A stretch of DNA of 64,000 nucleotides from Siphonodentalium dalli (lineage: Eukaryota > Mollusca > Scaphopoda > Gadilida > Siphonodentaliidae): the NCBI GenBank assembly GCA_032622095.1, contig CP136061.1, forward strand, positions 53,579,762 to 53,643,761. Reading direction: 5' to 3'. Under the pieces are notes generated by a model. It was given only the letters and a program-made list of their open reading frames with translations, was not told the DNA's origin and ran no database searches. The position numbers and the translations under genes are program-made. Shown one piece after another: positions 1 through 12,799 of this stretch. The number at the start of each line of letters is the position of its first letter. The first letter of the stretch is position 1.

Positions 1-610
1 ACTGCGCATCGATATACTTTGGTGCTTTTGTATATATGTATATATATTTTGCATGTTCCATGTAAATTCGTGGCTAGCAATAAACTCATTCTCAGTTAAG
101 AGCTTTAGATTGGCAACGAATGTTTTGAAGATAGTTTGAAGACGTAACTTTGTTATATGGAAAACATTTTTTGTATTATGTTTACTGCACATTTGATGTA
201 TATTACTCACATATCGATGCTCTTTCTGTTCATTGTTTTGTATTTGTGACATTTTCCCCAGTCCCAACTCGGTTTCGCGTTATTCGACTTAAACTAGAAT
301 GATTTATGCCACCAGTGTTAAAGGTCTGCGTGTGGCTGCGAACCTGTGATACGTTGGTTAGATACAACAACGCGGTTAGTATAACTTGTGTCCCAACGAT
401 TCAACGTAATGGTTTCATCAAACTGTAATCCTTAAAGGCCCACTTAATTTTCGAACCCCCAGATCACATTATATAAAAATATGCCATATTATATACCATT
501 TGTAAGAGGAAGCTCCAAAACATTGTATTATCAACTTATCCGGTGTAACAAACTGTTTTTGTTGTTTTTTGTTGATAAACCGACGTGCTGAAGTTTCTAC
601 AAAAAGTCTA
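1..610. other. A/T-rich stretch, nothing recognised
   Basis: No ORF with recognisable domains, RNA gene or clear repeat was seen here. The sequence is A/T-rich and all frames carry frequent stops. Confidence 0.5.
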
Positions 611-679
611 TTATTTTCAATGGAATGGGAATAACTCTTATATTTAGATATAGAGTTATTTCCCTTCCATTGAAAATAA
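611..679. repeat. Foldback hairpin, 28-bp arms
   Basis: Arms at 611-638 and 652-679 are reverse complements with about two mismatches, separated by a 13-bp loop. This is the form of a short foldback MITE or its remnant. There is no coding content. Confidence 0.75.
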
Positions 680-1921
680 ACTTTTGTTTGAATTCTGTTG
701 CATTCTGGGAGCCATAACGGTGGAAATGATTTTCTGATTTTAGCTATTTTCTATTACTCTATGGGCACATTCTGAGACAGAGACATCAAATGGTGATGAA
801 TTATAGTATTTTAATCATATTTTATGGCATAGATTGTTATTAAAACCGTATATCAAGACACTATAAAAAAAATAATCGGCGACTCGAAAATTAATGAACC
901 TTTAAAAGTCCGACGAATTCCTGCACGTTCGTCATGTCAGGGCGATATGAAACTCTGGGCTGGGTCTGAGTTAGTTGAAGGCCGCCGCTCACATACACGT
1001 TATTACTAAGCACCATATGCCTTGCGAAACAAAATGCATATAGTTTGCCGGTGTTTGTGCTGAGACAAAAGTCTCGAAAGGCGAAAGTCATCAAACATGT
1101 TTGATAAGTTTTGTCTCGCAGTGTGCAGGGCACGTAAGACATTTTACTTAGCACTATTGAGTTTATATATCGAAATTGGCAGCGCGTGGAACCGGGATGT
1201 TATTTAGTACTAATTTACCATGTATGGAAAAAACCGGCATCTGGCCGCAGGTTTATAAACTAAATCCGGCTTGTTAAATAATATCGGTGACGACGCACTA
1301 ACTAAGTGGTAGCCGGGATCACTAACCAGGACATTTGTTAGTTGTGGTATGCCCCAGACGGTCATCCACCGGCATCGGTAATTGGCCATAAGGGTTTCGT
1401 CTCTTTTCGGATAATAATCCCGATGGTAAACGATAGACTCATTTGATGAGCCCAGGGGAGAAAGAGGACATGCCGTCCTGGGAAGTGCCTCACTTGCAGA
1501 TTGTATAATGGTCTATTCCCGTCTGCGATAGTCCAAATCGGTAGAGTGTTCAAACTGGTTTACGTCGAAGTAAACGGTTCCCTTGCTCATCTATATCGGA
1601 CACAGCACAAATAACACAATATGCTATACATTATCGTAAAAGTAACCTCACATTTGATATGTGTGTTCATTTCCAGAGACGACCCGAAATGTTATGCGAG
1701 GTCAAATGAATTCGTATTCTTTTGAAAATATGTAAACATTATTTATCACATAATTTGGCCATAAAAGCAGTTTCATAATTATCGGTAATAGACACGTTTA
1801 ATATCAGCGCGTGCGATGACGTCACGGCGTTCTTCAAATAACTTGCGATCGCTGTAGTTTATGATTGTTGTTTTCGATGAATATTGCGCGTTGCTTCGGG
1901 TTTAATTGATCATGTGATAAA
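680..1921. other. Non-coding stretch, nothing recognised
   Basis: Only short ORFs without recognisable domains occur (for example 891-1154 minus, 87 codons). No repeat shared with the rest of the window was noticed. Confidence 0.45.
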
Positions 1922-2068
1922 AGGTATCTCAAACTCGTTCCATTTTATACGTAATTTATCAACCTCGTCCACTAAATTCTATTTGAGCCTCGGTAAACCT
2001 CGGCTCAAATCGAATTTAGTGAACTCGGTTGATAAATTCCGTATAAAATAGAAACTCATGTGAGATCC
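1922..2068. repeat. Foldback MITE, ~68-bp arms
   Basis: The interval is almost wholly an imperfect inverted repeat. The left arm (1922-1989) begins AGGTATCTCAAACTCG and the right arm (2001-2068) ends GAAACTCATGTGAGATCCT. The loop is only about 11 bp. No target duplication was clear. Confidence 0.8.
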
Positions 2069-2312
2069 TCTATATATTGTTTTAAAATATATGTTTAACA
2101 TTAAACTACTATTTTCAGTTGATAACTATTGTGGAGTCAGGCCAACTATTATTTTTTCTATGGAATAAGTCAGGTTATTTTCACTATTATGACATGTTAT
2201 TACCGCCATTGGTTATTTTAAACTTATTTACACTTAAAGTCCGCTAGAGAAAAGTAAGGCAGTCGTACCTCGATGTAAACCAGTATTATCCCTACCGAAA
2301 TACTATATAGCC

Positions 2313-4205
2313 GGGCCCTGTTTCATGAAAGCAACTTATGACATAGTTGGGACTTAAGATGGTCATAAGTTCAAACTTCAGTCATACGTGCGTTTCACGA
2401 ACAAGGTCTTAACTTAAGATGGTCTTAACTTTGGTCTTAACTTTAAGACTGGTGTGAGGTGTCTTAAGATAATCTTAAAGTTAAGACCCACATGATAAGT
2501 GGCATATCGATCACAAATATGGCGGCCTATGTTATTTTGCCATTACGGAGATATTTGTACATTGTCTGGGGTGGGCAACTCGTCGTCTGGTATACAGGGT
2601 CGTGGCTACATAGTGAGAGGGGGTGTTCGCCTCGAAATGTCCAACTACACCCCCCTTAAACAACACCAAATTATCTTTGGGTTTAAACATTCCAACTGGT
2701 ACCTCAAACTTTCCATAACCAAAGTTTGGAGAGGGCAACCCCCCCCGTATAACCATATGGTTAGTTTGGTAAAAACAATTCAGAGCACAGACTTATCATC
2801 AGGGACGTGGCGAATGGGGTTTGTGTGTTGTCTAACCCCCCCCCCCCCCCCACACACACACACTTTGGTAAAAATGTTTAGCAATTGGAAATTTCATGCC
2901 TGACAACAACATTAATCGTACACTATATATAGGTTTCAATTGTTTGAATTTCTAACTAGTAAAGGAATGTGTTGTTTTAGAAAAACAGCAGCAACCGAAA
3001 ATCACCAACTTTAGGGGCGTCAGGTGGGGTGAACATGGCATTTCGCAAACATGGAAGTTTGGCCCGGTTCAATTAAGGGGCGGGTGCAGTTGGAAATTGC
3101 ACGATGTACCCCCTCCCCATAGAGACTAACTAACCACCCCGAGCCTCGTCGAATGTAGGATATAGTCAATTATCAGCTGTGTATGTGACATATAGATAAT
3201 ATATATTATAAAATTGTATTACCCACGAATTAAACTTTTGATAAGAATTATGGCCTAGCTCAAAGCTCACAATCTCCTCTATGTTATTTCATATGTGTGT
3301 GGGGAAATGGGGTAAAATGAGATCAATTAATGATTCTTTCCTCTTTCCAAATTTCCGTCGGCTGTTTACAAAGCAGATATGTCATATAGGAAAGGTAACA
3401 CAAACGCTCTTTATCAAAATATGTTTTATAAATAGTGACAATTTTCTATTTTTATTGAGTTTATGCCCACGCCCATATGTCGTGATTTTCAAGGCTGTCC
3501 AAATTTTTGTCATGTTTTTTTTTGCAGGGGTGGGATGACCGTTGTACAGCATACTGTATATATATGATATACACACCCGTAACGATGACACCCCTTAATA
3601 CGAGTGTGCTAATGAAAACGTAGTTATATATATATATCCATGGTATGACCACCGCATAAAACATCTGCATAAAAATAATAAAAAAGTTACTCTAACAAAT
3701 ATTTTTCATTTCCCTTTGAATCGAAAAATGACCTATGGCTATGTGTGTCCTGATGACATCGCCGATTTATTTTGATTTTGCTATACGTAGAGAGCGGTGG
3801 TCGATAATACACGAGTTATGTCGGCTCACATAAAAAAATCTAATATAAGGCCACTGATTATAGACACTAAGATACATGCGCTGATTCGCCCACCCACACC
3901 CCAGCCGCTATCCAGCATCCCTGTCACACAATAATGTCAACTCGGACTCGGCTCTTTCTCGATAAATTATCAATGTCGTACATAAAGATTGCACAAGCCC
4001 ACATTTTGTTTGTTTCGGACTGTAGAAAATTGTCGATAACCAGCCTAAATGAGCGGGAACTTAACTTACTACTTAAGTTGGACTTAATCTTGTTTTGTGA
4101 AACGCGTTCTTGAAACGGAAAAGTTACATCATAAGATCCACCCTAGATCTTAGATTAAGTCCATCTTAAGATAATCTTATGACCTTGCTTCATAAAACAG
4201 GCACC
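2313..4205. mobile_element. ~1.9-kb non-autonomous TIR transposon
   Basis: The left end reads GGGCCCTGTTTCATGAAAGC and the right end, read on the minus strand, GGTGCCTGTTTTATGAAGCA. Both ends are followed by clusters of CTTAAG/TCTTAAGAT motifs (2346-2480 and 4065-4185), so the inverted similarity runs well past 50 bp. No transposase-like ORF is present. The interior holds a C-run plus (CA)n at 2837-2862. The superfamily is not determined and I could not settle a target-site duplication. Confidence 0.65.
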
Positions 4206-4599
4206 TGGTTTATATCGAAGGAAACTAGGACTATAATCGCGAATGCGCGCGCATCTATGGGCGTGACCATTTTAAGATGGGAATTAGCTTACTGCAGAGC
4301 AATTTGTCGCCGATTGTATTCGTCAATTAACTCATCCTCGCGATACCCCCGGGGAATGTTAAGATATAATAAAACAAACGGCCTATGATCTTATGAACAT
4401 TTCCTAATGAAATAAAGAAATAATTAATGGGTCATTCGTCGGAGAACCACCATAAGTAGAGATTGAAGTAAAACGAACGAAAAACTATGAGATGATCTAA
4501 GAAGAAAACAACACATAAAGTTGAAACCCGACATGCTGACACTCAGACTTCAAATTATTGATTGATCAAGTGGCGTAATAAATTGTTTTACAAGTGTTC

Positions 4600-4840
4600 C
4601 TGGTATATTTTGGGTGTTGTTAGTTTAATTTCTTGTTGATTTCTCTAGTTATATACTTGTCAGTGTACATTGAGGGTTAGTAGTACGGTTATTGGCAGGA
4701 CAGCTGTAGCCATACCCGAACAAATTATGATGTAACATCGATATTCTCTTTTGAATTGTAAACAGTATCGAATTATCCTCATGTACACTTTAGGCACGCG
4801 ATATAGGCGTGGTCATATCACTAGATTCTAGGTTAATTGG
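4600..4840. repeat. Dispersed repeat shared with 48.70-48.90 kb
   Basis: This stretch is alignable by eye with 48700-48890 in the same orientation: both run from GTTGATTT through CATACCCGAA and AATTATGATG to TTTAGGCACGCG. Because it sits just upstream of the Gypsy gag remnant at about 5.0 kb, it may be part of that element's LTR or leader. That link is an inference. Confidence 0.45.
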
Positions 4841-4980
4841 TTCACTGCAGAAAATCGAGAAAGGTACCACATAATCTATTCCACAAATGATAACTCGTTC
4901 TAAGAAGTTCAATTTAGTTCTATATTTGATTTTGTTTTGTTTTCTGACGCTGGTACAGCATTATAACATAAGATGGTGAG

Positions 4981-5500
4981 TACATTTACACTTATTTTAG
5001 TGTCACCCGTTATTTCGTTCCAGTTGATATCCGGACGTGCACATATGTATAACTTTTATATCAACCAATATGTCTGCGCCCGCATCTTACGAAATGTTAA
5101 ACGTGTTCGATTATAAATCATCTCTCTAAAGTGTCTCCAATACACCACATTTGCGACAAGGATTAAAATATACCGAAATGGCAACATGATACCAAATTGT
5201 CCAGGGTTTGATCCGAATCCTGATATATGTGCTATTGGTATACGATGGGGAAAATTGTCGCGAGATAAAAAGACAGATTATCCATGGATGCATTTCATCA
5301 AAATTACAACACGATGGACTTCGAGCCAAATGTATATGACATTAAAACAGTTGCTCGACAAAGCGAGAACCGAGAATCTTGCTGTCAAACATACCAAAGA
5401 CATTGATTCTTCAAAAGATGTCAACTATGTGTCTCCATCAGCGCTGTGGTCTATGCGGCGACAATTATCCACACCCATGTGCATTGGGGAACTGATGTTA
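4981..5500 (+). pseudogene. Gypsy-type gag remnant (plus-strand copy)
   Basis: Decayed gag of a Ty3/Gypsy-like LTR element, with pieces scattered over three frames. From 5070 the sequence reads MSAPASYEMLNVFDYKSS, like a gag N-terminus. At 5286-5420 a stretch contains TLKQLLDKARTENLAVKHTK, and near 5449-5490 a partial zinc knuckle reads CGLCGDNYPHPC. The same string of peptides recurs on the minus strand at 6640-7080, so two copies lie in inverted orientation. Frameshifts and stops make it non-functional. The family assignment rests on the knuckle plus the protease-like pieces in the partner copy. Confidence 0.55.
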
Positions 5501-5529
5501 TTATCTGTGTCAGTTGATACAGAGTTAAC

Positions 5530-7140
5530 ATTTTGAGCAAATGTTATCAGTCCGAGCTCGATTTGTGAGTCACATGATAGGAGTGAACCACACTTCCTGG
5601 AGACAACGTGAACAAATTCTGAGAGTTCTCGGTCACCATATTTCAGTTTAGCCACAAATTGTCATAAGTGTACGCATGGGTTTTGTGAAAGATACGGGTG
5701 GCGTTGGCGATGGGTATGCTGTTGAAATATTCACCTCTGTCAAAAACCGCCATAAACAGAACGAATAGTAAAATATAGACAGACATTGTTCTTATACCAA
5801 TCAGAAATATGGCATAAAAAGTATATTGTTGTCAATTTTGTTTCCTTTGTTATGTAAACAAGGGCAAAACACATTACGTTACCTGGCTTTTGTTTAGAAC
5901 CGGATATGGTAAACATAAAGAGCGTCGTTTGTTACTGTTTTTCTGTTATGGAAATAATAAAGAGCGTTTATATAATTTGTGTGTGATTAACCAATATAAT
6001 TGCGCTGTGTTATGTAAACAGAAGCACAACTTCTGTAACACGAGCAGGCCCTTGTTTGCGTTCACCATCGTACGTCTTGAGACAATATATTATTTACGCG
6101 CTGATTATGTTTGGCATATGAACAAAACTATATATATTTGAATAGTCCTTCTGTTGATGGCGATTTGAACAAATCTGAATATTTCTGCAACGAACGCCGC
6201 CCGTGCCTTTAATCTATACGATAATATCTTATTGTCTGATTTCTTAGGAGTTGGTTGTGGTGACAGGTTCTTGAGATCACGTTCAACGTTCACATTTATA
6301 CCAGCACCTGCATCAGCTATCAATCTGGTCACAGTTCCATTCATTTCGATGTCAAACAATAACATCGGTTGTTTTGTGGTGTCCTAATTGGTGTTTGTAG
6401 AGAAAACATATTATGCCTAACTTTCCTGACCACCGATATTAAAAAATTTCCTTTTGCTGTCAGCGTCTTAACTTTCTGGTTGTGATTATGATTGCGACCA
6501 CTGTGTCCGTTATGTCCCAATTGATTTTCACCACTGTATCGGTCATATGGTCGGTCCTTTGACATGCAAATTTTATGAAAATTATTTGAACACGCCGCAC
6601 ACTTTTAACCGTATGCAGGACAAGCTGTCCACTTGGGTGTGGATAATTGTCACCGCATAAACCACATTTGGGATTCGGTTTGAGTTTTTTTCTGATTTTG
6701 TGACACAGTTGACATCTTGTGAAGATTCAATGTCTTTGGTATGTTTGATAGCGAGATTCTCGGTACTCGCTTCGTCGAGCAGATGTTTTAATGTAATATA
6801 CCCTGGTAACGAAGTGCATCTTGTTGTAATTTTGATGAAATGCATCCATGGCTAATATGTAATTTTATCTCGCGACTATATATCTCATCGTATACCAATA
6901 ACACCTGCACCAGGATTCGGATGAACCCCAGGAAAGTATGGTAACATGATTGCCATTTCGATATATTATAATCTTTTTCGCCAATGTGATGTATTGGAGA
7001 TCATTTGGAGATGACTTATAATCGAACACGTTTAATCGTATAAGATGGGGCGTAGACATATTGGTTGATATAAAAGTTAGACACATCCGTATATTTACCG
7101 GAAAGAAATAAATGGTAACACTAAAATAAGTTTGGCATTG
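5530..7140 (-). pseudogene. Gypsy gag-protease remnant, split by a MITE
   Basis: Minus-strand partner of the remnant at 4981-5500. Going 5' to 3' on the minus strand, a gag-like start (MSTPHLIRLNVFDYKSS, near 7062) is followed by TLKHLLDEASTENLAIKHTK, a damaged knuckle (CGLCGDNYPHP near 6665, then CAACSNNFHKIC near 6590) and a degenerate aspartic-protease motif LIADAGAGINV at about 6320. The protease C-terminal piece, containing GSLLSCDSQIELGLI, continues at 5535-5655, beyond a 523-bp MITE inserted at 5688-6210. Known Gypsy order is gag, knuckle, protease, so the order fits. Multiple frameshifts mark it as dead. Confidence 0.6.
5688..6210 (-). mobile_element. 0.5-kb MITE, copy 1 (ACGGGCGGCGTT ends)
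   Basis: Terminal inverted repeats have the form AAAGRYACGGGCGGCGTT (~18 bp, a few mismatches at the 5688 end). A second copy lies in opposite orientation at 23495-24015 and is alignable along its full length. This copy interrupts the protease part of the Gypsy remnant, so it is the younger insertion. There are no transposase-like ORFs. The superfamily is not determined. Confidence 0.75.
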
Positions 7141-8264
7141 AATAGTGTACTCATGTTATAGTGCTGTGTCAGCGCCAGAAAACAAAAGAGAACCAAATAT
7201 AAAACTAACTGCAACTTCTTAGCACGAGCGGAATCGAGTCTGTGGTGCTTACGCATGGTGACTGTTTGTTCTCGGATCACGGCAAATTCCACCGTAATGG
7301 CCGCGTCTGAGAATATAGACCAATATTACGGGTGCTTTTCTTGAAAAAATTACGTGATCTTCTGACATTGTATGCCTGTACATGTAGGTTTATAATACCA
7401 CGCCAATATAATTTATATACATGTATAGTTATAGCATCCTGTATCATAGACCACTATGATAAATAATAAATCGATCGAAACGCAGATTACGTGCATGTAT
7501 TTTAAACGCGCGTGTATCCATGTAATGTGCCATTGTGATCAGCAGAGTCATGTTGTATATAATCTGCCGCTGTATTCTTACTTTATGTAATGATTAAAAC
7601 ATACCAGACTTTGTCCATACGATATATATATATACATGTGTATTTTTTTTCAAATTCAAACTTATGTCTGTAGCTCATGCGCTCCATCGTCTCAAGTCAC
7701 CAGTTATACGTTTATGTATATGCATGTCGCTATGACAGTATTCCTGTGTGAATGACGCGAGTGTACAAATAAATATATAGATAGTCTGTATATAGTAACG
7801 GGCACATCAAATCTGACTTGGTCTTTATCGTTTTATTCAATGATTTTTGTTCTTCTATTTTTGTTATTATTTTCAACGATCCCATTTCAACAACGTTGCG
7901 ATATACACAGTTATACTGACGAATATAGGGAAGATTCTCATTCGCACCTAAAGGTTTCATAACATAAGTTTTGGGTGGGTGTGCCTTCAATGAATACATT
8001 AATATTACATATACTATTATATAAATATGTCGCTGTTAAATGTGCTTTTGTCATGTATTTGTATTTAAATTTGTATATCTCAGATACCATGTTTATTGGT
8101 TTATTGAGATTAAAGAATAATGTGTATAAAAAACGCACTTAGAAATAATCGCTATATCGCAGTAGCATATGCATCCATTTTTTTAACTAGACGGAAAGCA
8201 TTGAACTGTAGTGTAACGTCATGTCAACGTCATGTTTTATCTCAAATGATCGAAGGCTTTGGGA
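7141..8264. other. A/T-rich stretch, nothing recognised
   Basis: No supported gene or repeat. There is a short (TA)n run near 7625. Confidence 0.4.
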
Positions 8265-8815
8265 CATTGTCCAGTGCATTTATCGTTTTACCCAGAACTA
8301 CATGTAATTGCAACACAATTTGTTTTTGCTGGAATAGGTACGCTTTATGAGTAGTTACAAATTAATCATATTTTGTGTTTAATCTAGAGAGGAAATTACT
8401 TTTAAACACTGAAAATGCCCTTCGATTTTCTGTAGTTTTTTTAAAATACGGAATTTGGCTCATTCTGCGAAATTGAGGCTCCGAAATCAAGTAAACTCGC
8501 GTTTTTGAAGGCACACAACTCGAAAAATACGAATCTGAGAATGGTTTTCAGTTCTGAATTTAGGAAATTGAGGTCGCCACAATAGACATGATATTGTGAA
8601 TTTGATTTTGTTATATACGTCCATGAAAATCCATTAATTGATGATTTGACCAAATTTTCCCAAAATTATTTCACAAAATTCACCTTTTTCCGATTTTTGC
8701 TGATTTTTAGCATGTTGTTTATGGAGGGTTTATGTACTTATTCCAGCAAAAATAATTATGTTGCAATTAGTTCTGGGTTTGGCATTTTTTTCTCATATAT
8801 GCACTGGACTAGCAA
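8265..8815. repeat. Inverted-repeat element, ~75-bp arms
   Basis: The sequence at 8268-8340 (CAGTGCATTTATC through CAGAACTACATG to TTGCTGGAATAG) recurs as an imperfect reverse complement at 8727-8808. The 400-bp spacer has no domain-bearing ORF. This fits a non-autonomous TIR element; its exact ends are not resolved. Confidence 0.55.
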
Positions 8816-10316
8816 GTAAACAGGATTTTTTTTTAAATATCCACGAGCTATATACGCATATTAATTACATCTGAAAATTCGACAACCGGATTTTGACGTT
8901 ACTTGACAATGTCGTTAGTGTCTATTTCGGAGCAGACAACGTTTGCCATAATTGCCCTGGGGGCTAAGCTCGACTTGCTTTCCTTAAAATTGATTTTGCT
9001 ACCGTATACCTCTGTTCCCGGAAGTAAAGGAAACGATGGTGACAACGCCTGCGCGACGGAAGCACACACCTCCCCGAGGCAGCATACTTCACACTAATGA
9101 TCGACATAATGTGTCCTTCTGGCTTCACTTCAGTTTATTCCGGTTTGATAAGAGTTTAGTGCTACCCTTAACAAGAATACTCCAAAATTACGGATCGAGT
9201 AAAAGTACCTTCTTGTTCTCACTTGATTTCATTCCTGTGTGATAAGAGGTTGCCGGTGTATTTTGCGAGACGAACCAACGATGATTGGATTACCTAGCAG
9301 GGGTCTCGAGGGTTCTGAACGTTCGGAGAATTACAAATGACCATGCAAGTCATCGATAGGGCTTTAATGTAATAAGGGTCATTGTATAGCCTTTATTTTC
9401 GGCATATATGCATATGCAGTATTGAAGATCGTGAACAAAACTTGAAAATTGTCGAGAAATAGAATTGAATGTCGTTGAATTCTAGTAAATACAAGATAAT
9501 TGTCCTTATTATGGATGAATCGACCTTCATTGTGATTTTTTACCGAACCTAAATCCGATAATGTACGGAGCATAAATAATGCAGTCGCTGACATATTTAG
9601 ATAACCTTCGGTGAGAATATATCCTCATCTAGCTGCCAAACGATGGTATAAATTTTGATCGAATAAATCGAGTGGTTTATATAACCTCACCAGTTTTTGT
9701 TCACAGACCGACCACGTTTTCTTGGAACAATCATCAACGTACAACCCCAAAACTCACAAACGAGCCACATCAAAAATCACCAACGAACAGTATGGCGTGG
9801 AATCGTTGAACCCCAGTGATATATATGGCGTTTGTTGAAATTATTGTCTCGACATTTCCCACCAAAGAATATGCATCTTGGTGATATAATGATGACACAT
9901 AGATGTGGACACCAATCTTTAATGTGTGAAGTAGAAGATAATACACAAATAATGTATACAAACTAAGTCGTGGAATGAAGGACCCGAATGATATGTGATG
10001 CTCGGATAGGTATAAGAACCTCAAGATGAAATGAGTAAAGTAAAGCATGATGTGTCGGGGTGTAGATGTTCCTTATATACTATGTGGGATGAATATTAGA
10101 TGAGGTATTTGGTCATACTCATCGGCATTGGCTCTGTCGTTATGGTCATTACATCTGACCATATTTTGGGGGGGGGGGGTCGACTTCATTGTGTGCATAT
10201 CTGGGCTGCGATTAAGATGTGTGATGTTTCTGTAAGGAACCGAGCACTGATATTCGACTTTGGGTTCTACTATACGTAGCACGGGTATACTATACAATTA
10301 GTGCTATACGGATATA
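8816..10316. other. Non-coding stretch, nothing recognised
   Basis: Several ORFs of 60-92 codons occur on both strands, but none shows a domain, a signal peptide or a counterpart elsewhere in the window. A G10 run sits at about 10169-10178. Confidence 0.4.
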
Positions 10317-10382
10317 ATGGGGCATGGGTAGTTATGTTATGGGGCGTGGGTAGTTATGTTATGGGGCGTGGGTAGTTATGTC
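10317..10382 (+). repeat. 22-bp minisatellite, three units
   Basis: Three adjacent units begin ATGGGGCRTGGGTAGTTATG, at 10317, 10339 and 10361. Units two and three differ from unit one by one or two bases. Confidence 0.9.
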
Positions 10383-10884
10383 ACAATCCTTCTGCACTTG
10401 TGTTGTATTATCTGTTCGTCTGTCTATCGTCTACTTATACAAGTGAACACCCCTCCAGGTAAATAATAGACCATTTCAATGCATAACCGAATGGGAGAAT
10501 CCATGTATATGAAGGGTTAATAAGCAAGGTGCCTTCGCATTTGGTAATACTTCATGAAATTGCGTGTCGTCTGCCCACAGGCAGTGGATGTTTTCGCATA
10601 TTGATGTTGTCACAATAATAAGTTTTGGTCAGGAAAGAGGAATCTAATTTTCGTAGACGCTACCAAATATAATTGGCAATTTTGGAATCTTCGGGAGGAA
10701 ATTATTCTCGTGCGAGTAAACGTCCAAGAAAAGAGACTGAAACACACGCTTATCATTTTCGTGTCCACAGAGACCACGAACACATGCAGCGTCACTAATT
10801 TGCTGATTTATACCAATAAGCTAGCCAATTATCGTGAAGGTCACTTTTTTCAACAAGCATCAACACTATGGCGAACTTGGAACA
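10383..10884. other. Non-coding stretch, nothing recognised
   Basis: No supported gene or repeat was seen. Confidence 0.4.
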
Positions 10885-11190
10885 TTCCTTGAATTGGTTG
10901 GGGCACTAATCGGGTGGATTGAGACATCATTTGGTGTTTGGGATGCATGGTTTGGGGTACTATATGTGTTGGTTGGATACTATTTGCATATAGTTTTAGG
11001 CACCGTACTTATGGTTAAGGATACGCTTTGAGTGGATTGCATGTGACACTCTTTCGGTGGTTTGGGACAATATTTGGATTTGGGGCCCCCATCGTATGGT
11101 TTTGGATACTAACATGTAGGTGCGTGGATTGTAACTCTGTATATGGTTTGATACACTCGTGATGTGGTTTGGGACACTAAATTGCAGTTG
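10885..11190 (+). repeat. Degenerate GGTTTGGGACACT minisatellite
   Basis: Variants of TGGTTTGGGACACTA recur about every 25-35 bp with strong decay, for example near 10895, 10930, 11055 and 11165. The open frame across 10834-11031 (GWIETSFGVWDAWFGV...) is a by-product of the repeat, not a gene. Confidence 0.6.
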
Positions 11191-11683
11191 GAATCACTAC
11201 TTATTGGCTATCAATTTATTCGATATGTGAAGATTTAGTGAAACACACTTCAATTGTTGATTTCCGATCGCAATTTTCGCCGTCATTTTGAAACATTTTA
11301 AAACACCGAATTGACAAATAATTGGGCCATGACTTACTATTATCGGACTATGATTGGATATTATGTATGATGGCACAAGTATAGCCATTTACACCTATAG
11401 TTTTCGTATAAATGGAAAAGGTCTTGTGAAATTGTGCAGAAACTCAACAAGCAACATGGCTAGCTATGGCACAGTAATTATCATGACCAATTGTCACCAA
11501 ACTCCACCATAATAAATTGTCAAATCTACTATGGCATCGCTACCGTGGTACGTGTGTCCGCAGCCATTCACAATTTGTTAACCGATCAGTGGCGGGTGCT
11601 GGTGAATCGAAAACTAAAGTTAGCAACTCTCTACCAATCAGAATGCTTGCTTCAGAGAGAAATATTCAACTTTAATTGCATGT
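11191..11683. other. Non-coding stretch, nothing recognised
   Basis: No supported gene or repeat. Confidence 0.4.
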
Positions 11684-11746
11684 GAATAGTTCTTCACCAG
11701 AATAATTCTCTTCTTCAACTCGATTGATTCTGGTAAAGAACTATTC
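11684..11746. repeat. Hairpin, ~19-bp arms
   Basis: GAATAGTTCTTCACCAGAA at the left is matched by TTCTGGTAAAGAACTATTC at the right with one mismatch and a ~25-bp loop. Confidence 0.75.
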
Positions 11747-12099
11747 TCAGATTATTATGCTCGAACGTTTACTAAGAGACCACGACTGTGGCGCGACGAC
11801 ATAATCCAGCACAGGCATACGTCGTGCAGGTCAATACCATGACATCTTATTAACTGCAACGACACTGGATTTACAGATTTAAAGTTTAGGTTGGATGGCA
11901 TGCTATATTTGTTTAAAATAGTATGCAAATTATGTTAAAGACGTCTTAAATTCCATTGCGCTACAATTTAAGAGTGTAGTTGATTTAAAAATAATTGACA
12001 AATAAATCAAATCACGAAATCGATCCATCATAGCCAGTGACACCCTGGGAGCTAATGAAATTGAATCGGATTATTGGAAACTTGAGTGATTAACGACCA

Positions 12100-12225
12100 T
12101 TCTTGACCCTTTCTATACTAAATACTCATTGGCGAGTAGTTTTCTTAGAAAATATTCAGATAATAAGTTCGAAAAACTGCCATAGCTCGTTTGTTGAATT
12201 TATTATCTGAACTGTTCTCACAAAT
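12100..12225. repeat. CAGATAATA hairpin repeat, copy 1
   Basis: CAGATAATAAGTTCG (12157) pairs imperfectly with GAATTTATTATCTG (12196). The hairpin and its flank (ACTCATTGGCGAGTAG at 12124) recur in inverted orientation at 63679-63800, so this is a dispersed foldback family. Confidence 0.6.
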
Positions 12226-12409
12226 GAAGCGGAATGATTCTGCACGTGTGTGATCTGCCGTCTGCTTCAATATCATCAACATTCCTCGAGTTGAATAATA
12301 GACCGCTCCAATATATATATTTATAACTGTTAGGGGAATCCATTTAGTTAAGAAAGCGTCAATCGTCATAGGCGACAGAAACGAATGAAAGGAATACTGA
12401 AGCGCAAAT

Positions 12410-12535
12410 AATAGAGGCTATTAATTTGCGCTGAGGCACAAATATTTACGCTGAAGTGCAATCATAGATCATAATTATGCGTAATTAATTTGCACTGAAG
12501 CGCAAAACATTTGCGCTAAAGCGCAAATAATAACT
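12410..12535. repeat. Short repeats of TTGCGCTGAAGCGCAAAT
   Basis: Five or so degenerate copies of a self-complementary GCGCTGAAGCGCAAAT-like motif occur within about 125 bp (near 12400, 12427, 12452, 12488 and 12512). Confidence 0.6.
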
Positions 12536-12669
12536 AATATGCAGATATTCCATATTGGCGACCAATAATTGTTGGTGTTGACATCATAATTGCGGTTGTC
12601 AAATGTTTGTCATGAGCAGTTCAGTTTTTTTCATAATTGTTACGATATGATCTATTACGCCGATAACTA

Positions 12670-12792
12670 CAGTAATTCCCAAAGGCCGAGAGCTTTCCGA
12701 TGAATGGCAACAACCCATATTTCCGACTAAATCCTGAAAAATTACCCATAATTCTGCTGTGGTTAAGTGGTCAATTACTTTGGGCATTACTG
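12670..12792 (+). mobile_element. 123-bp mariner-type MITE
   Basis: The 15-bp ends CAGTAATTCCCAAAG and CTTTGGGCATTACTG are inverted repeats with one mismatch, flanked on both sides by TA (12668-12669 and 12793-12794). A TA target duplication plus CAGT-type ends is the known signature of the Tc1/mariner superfamily. A diverged minus-strand relative lies at 58955-59060 and shares the core across about 90 bp. Confidence 0.85.
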
Positions 12793-12799
12793 TAGATGT

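Noticed and set aside
10834-11031. Hydrophobic 65-codon ORF resembling a membrane protein
   Set aside because: It lies on the degenerate GGTTTGGGACACT minisatellite, which explains its Trp/Gly/Val-rich composition.
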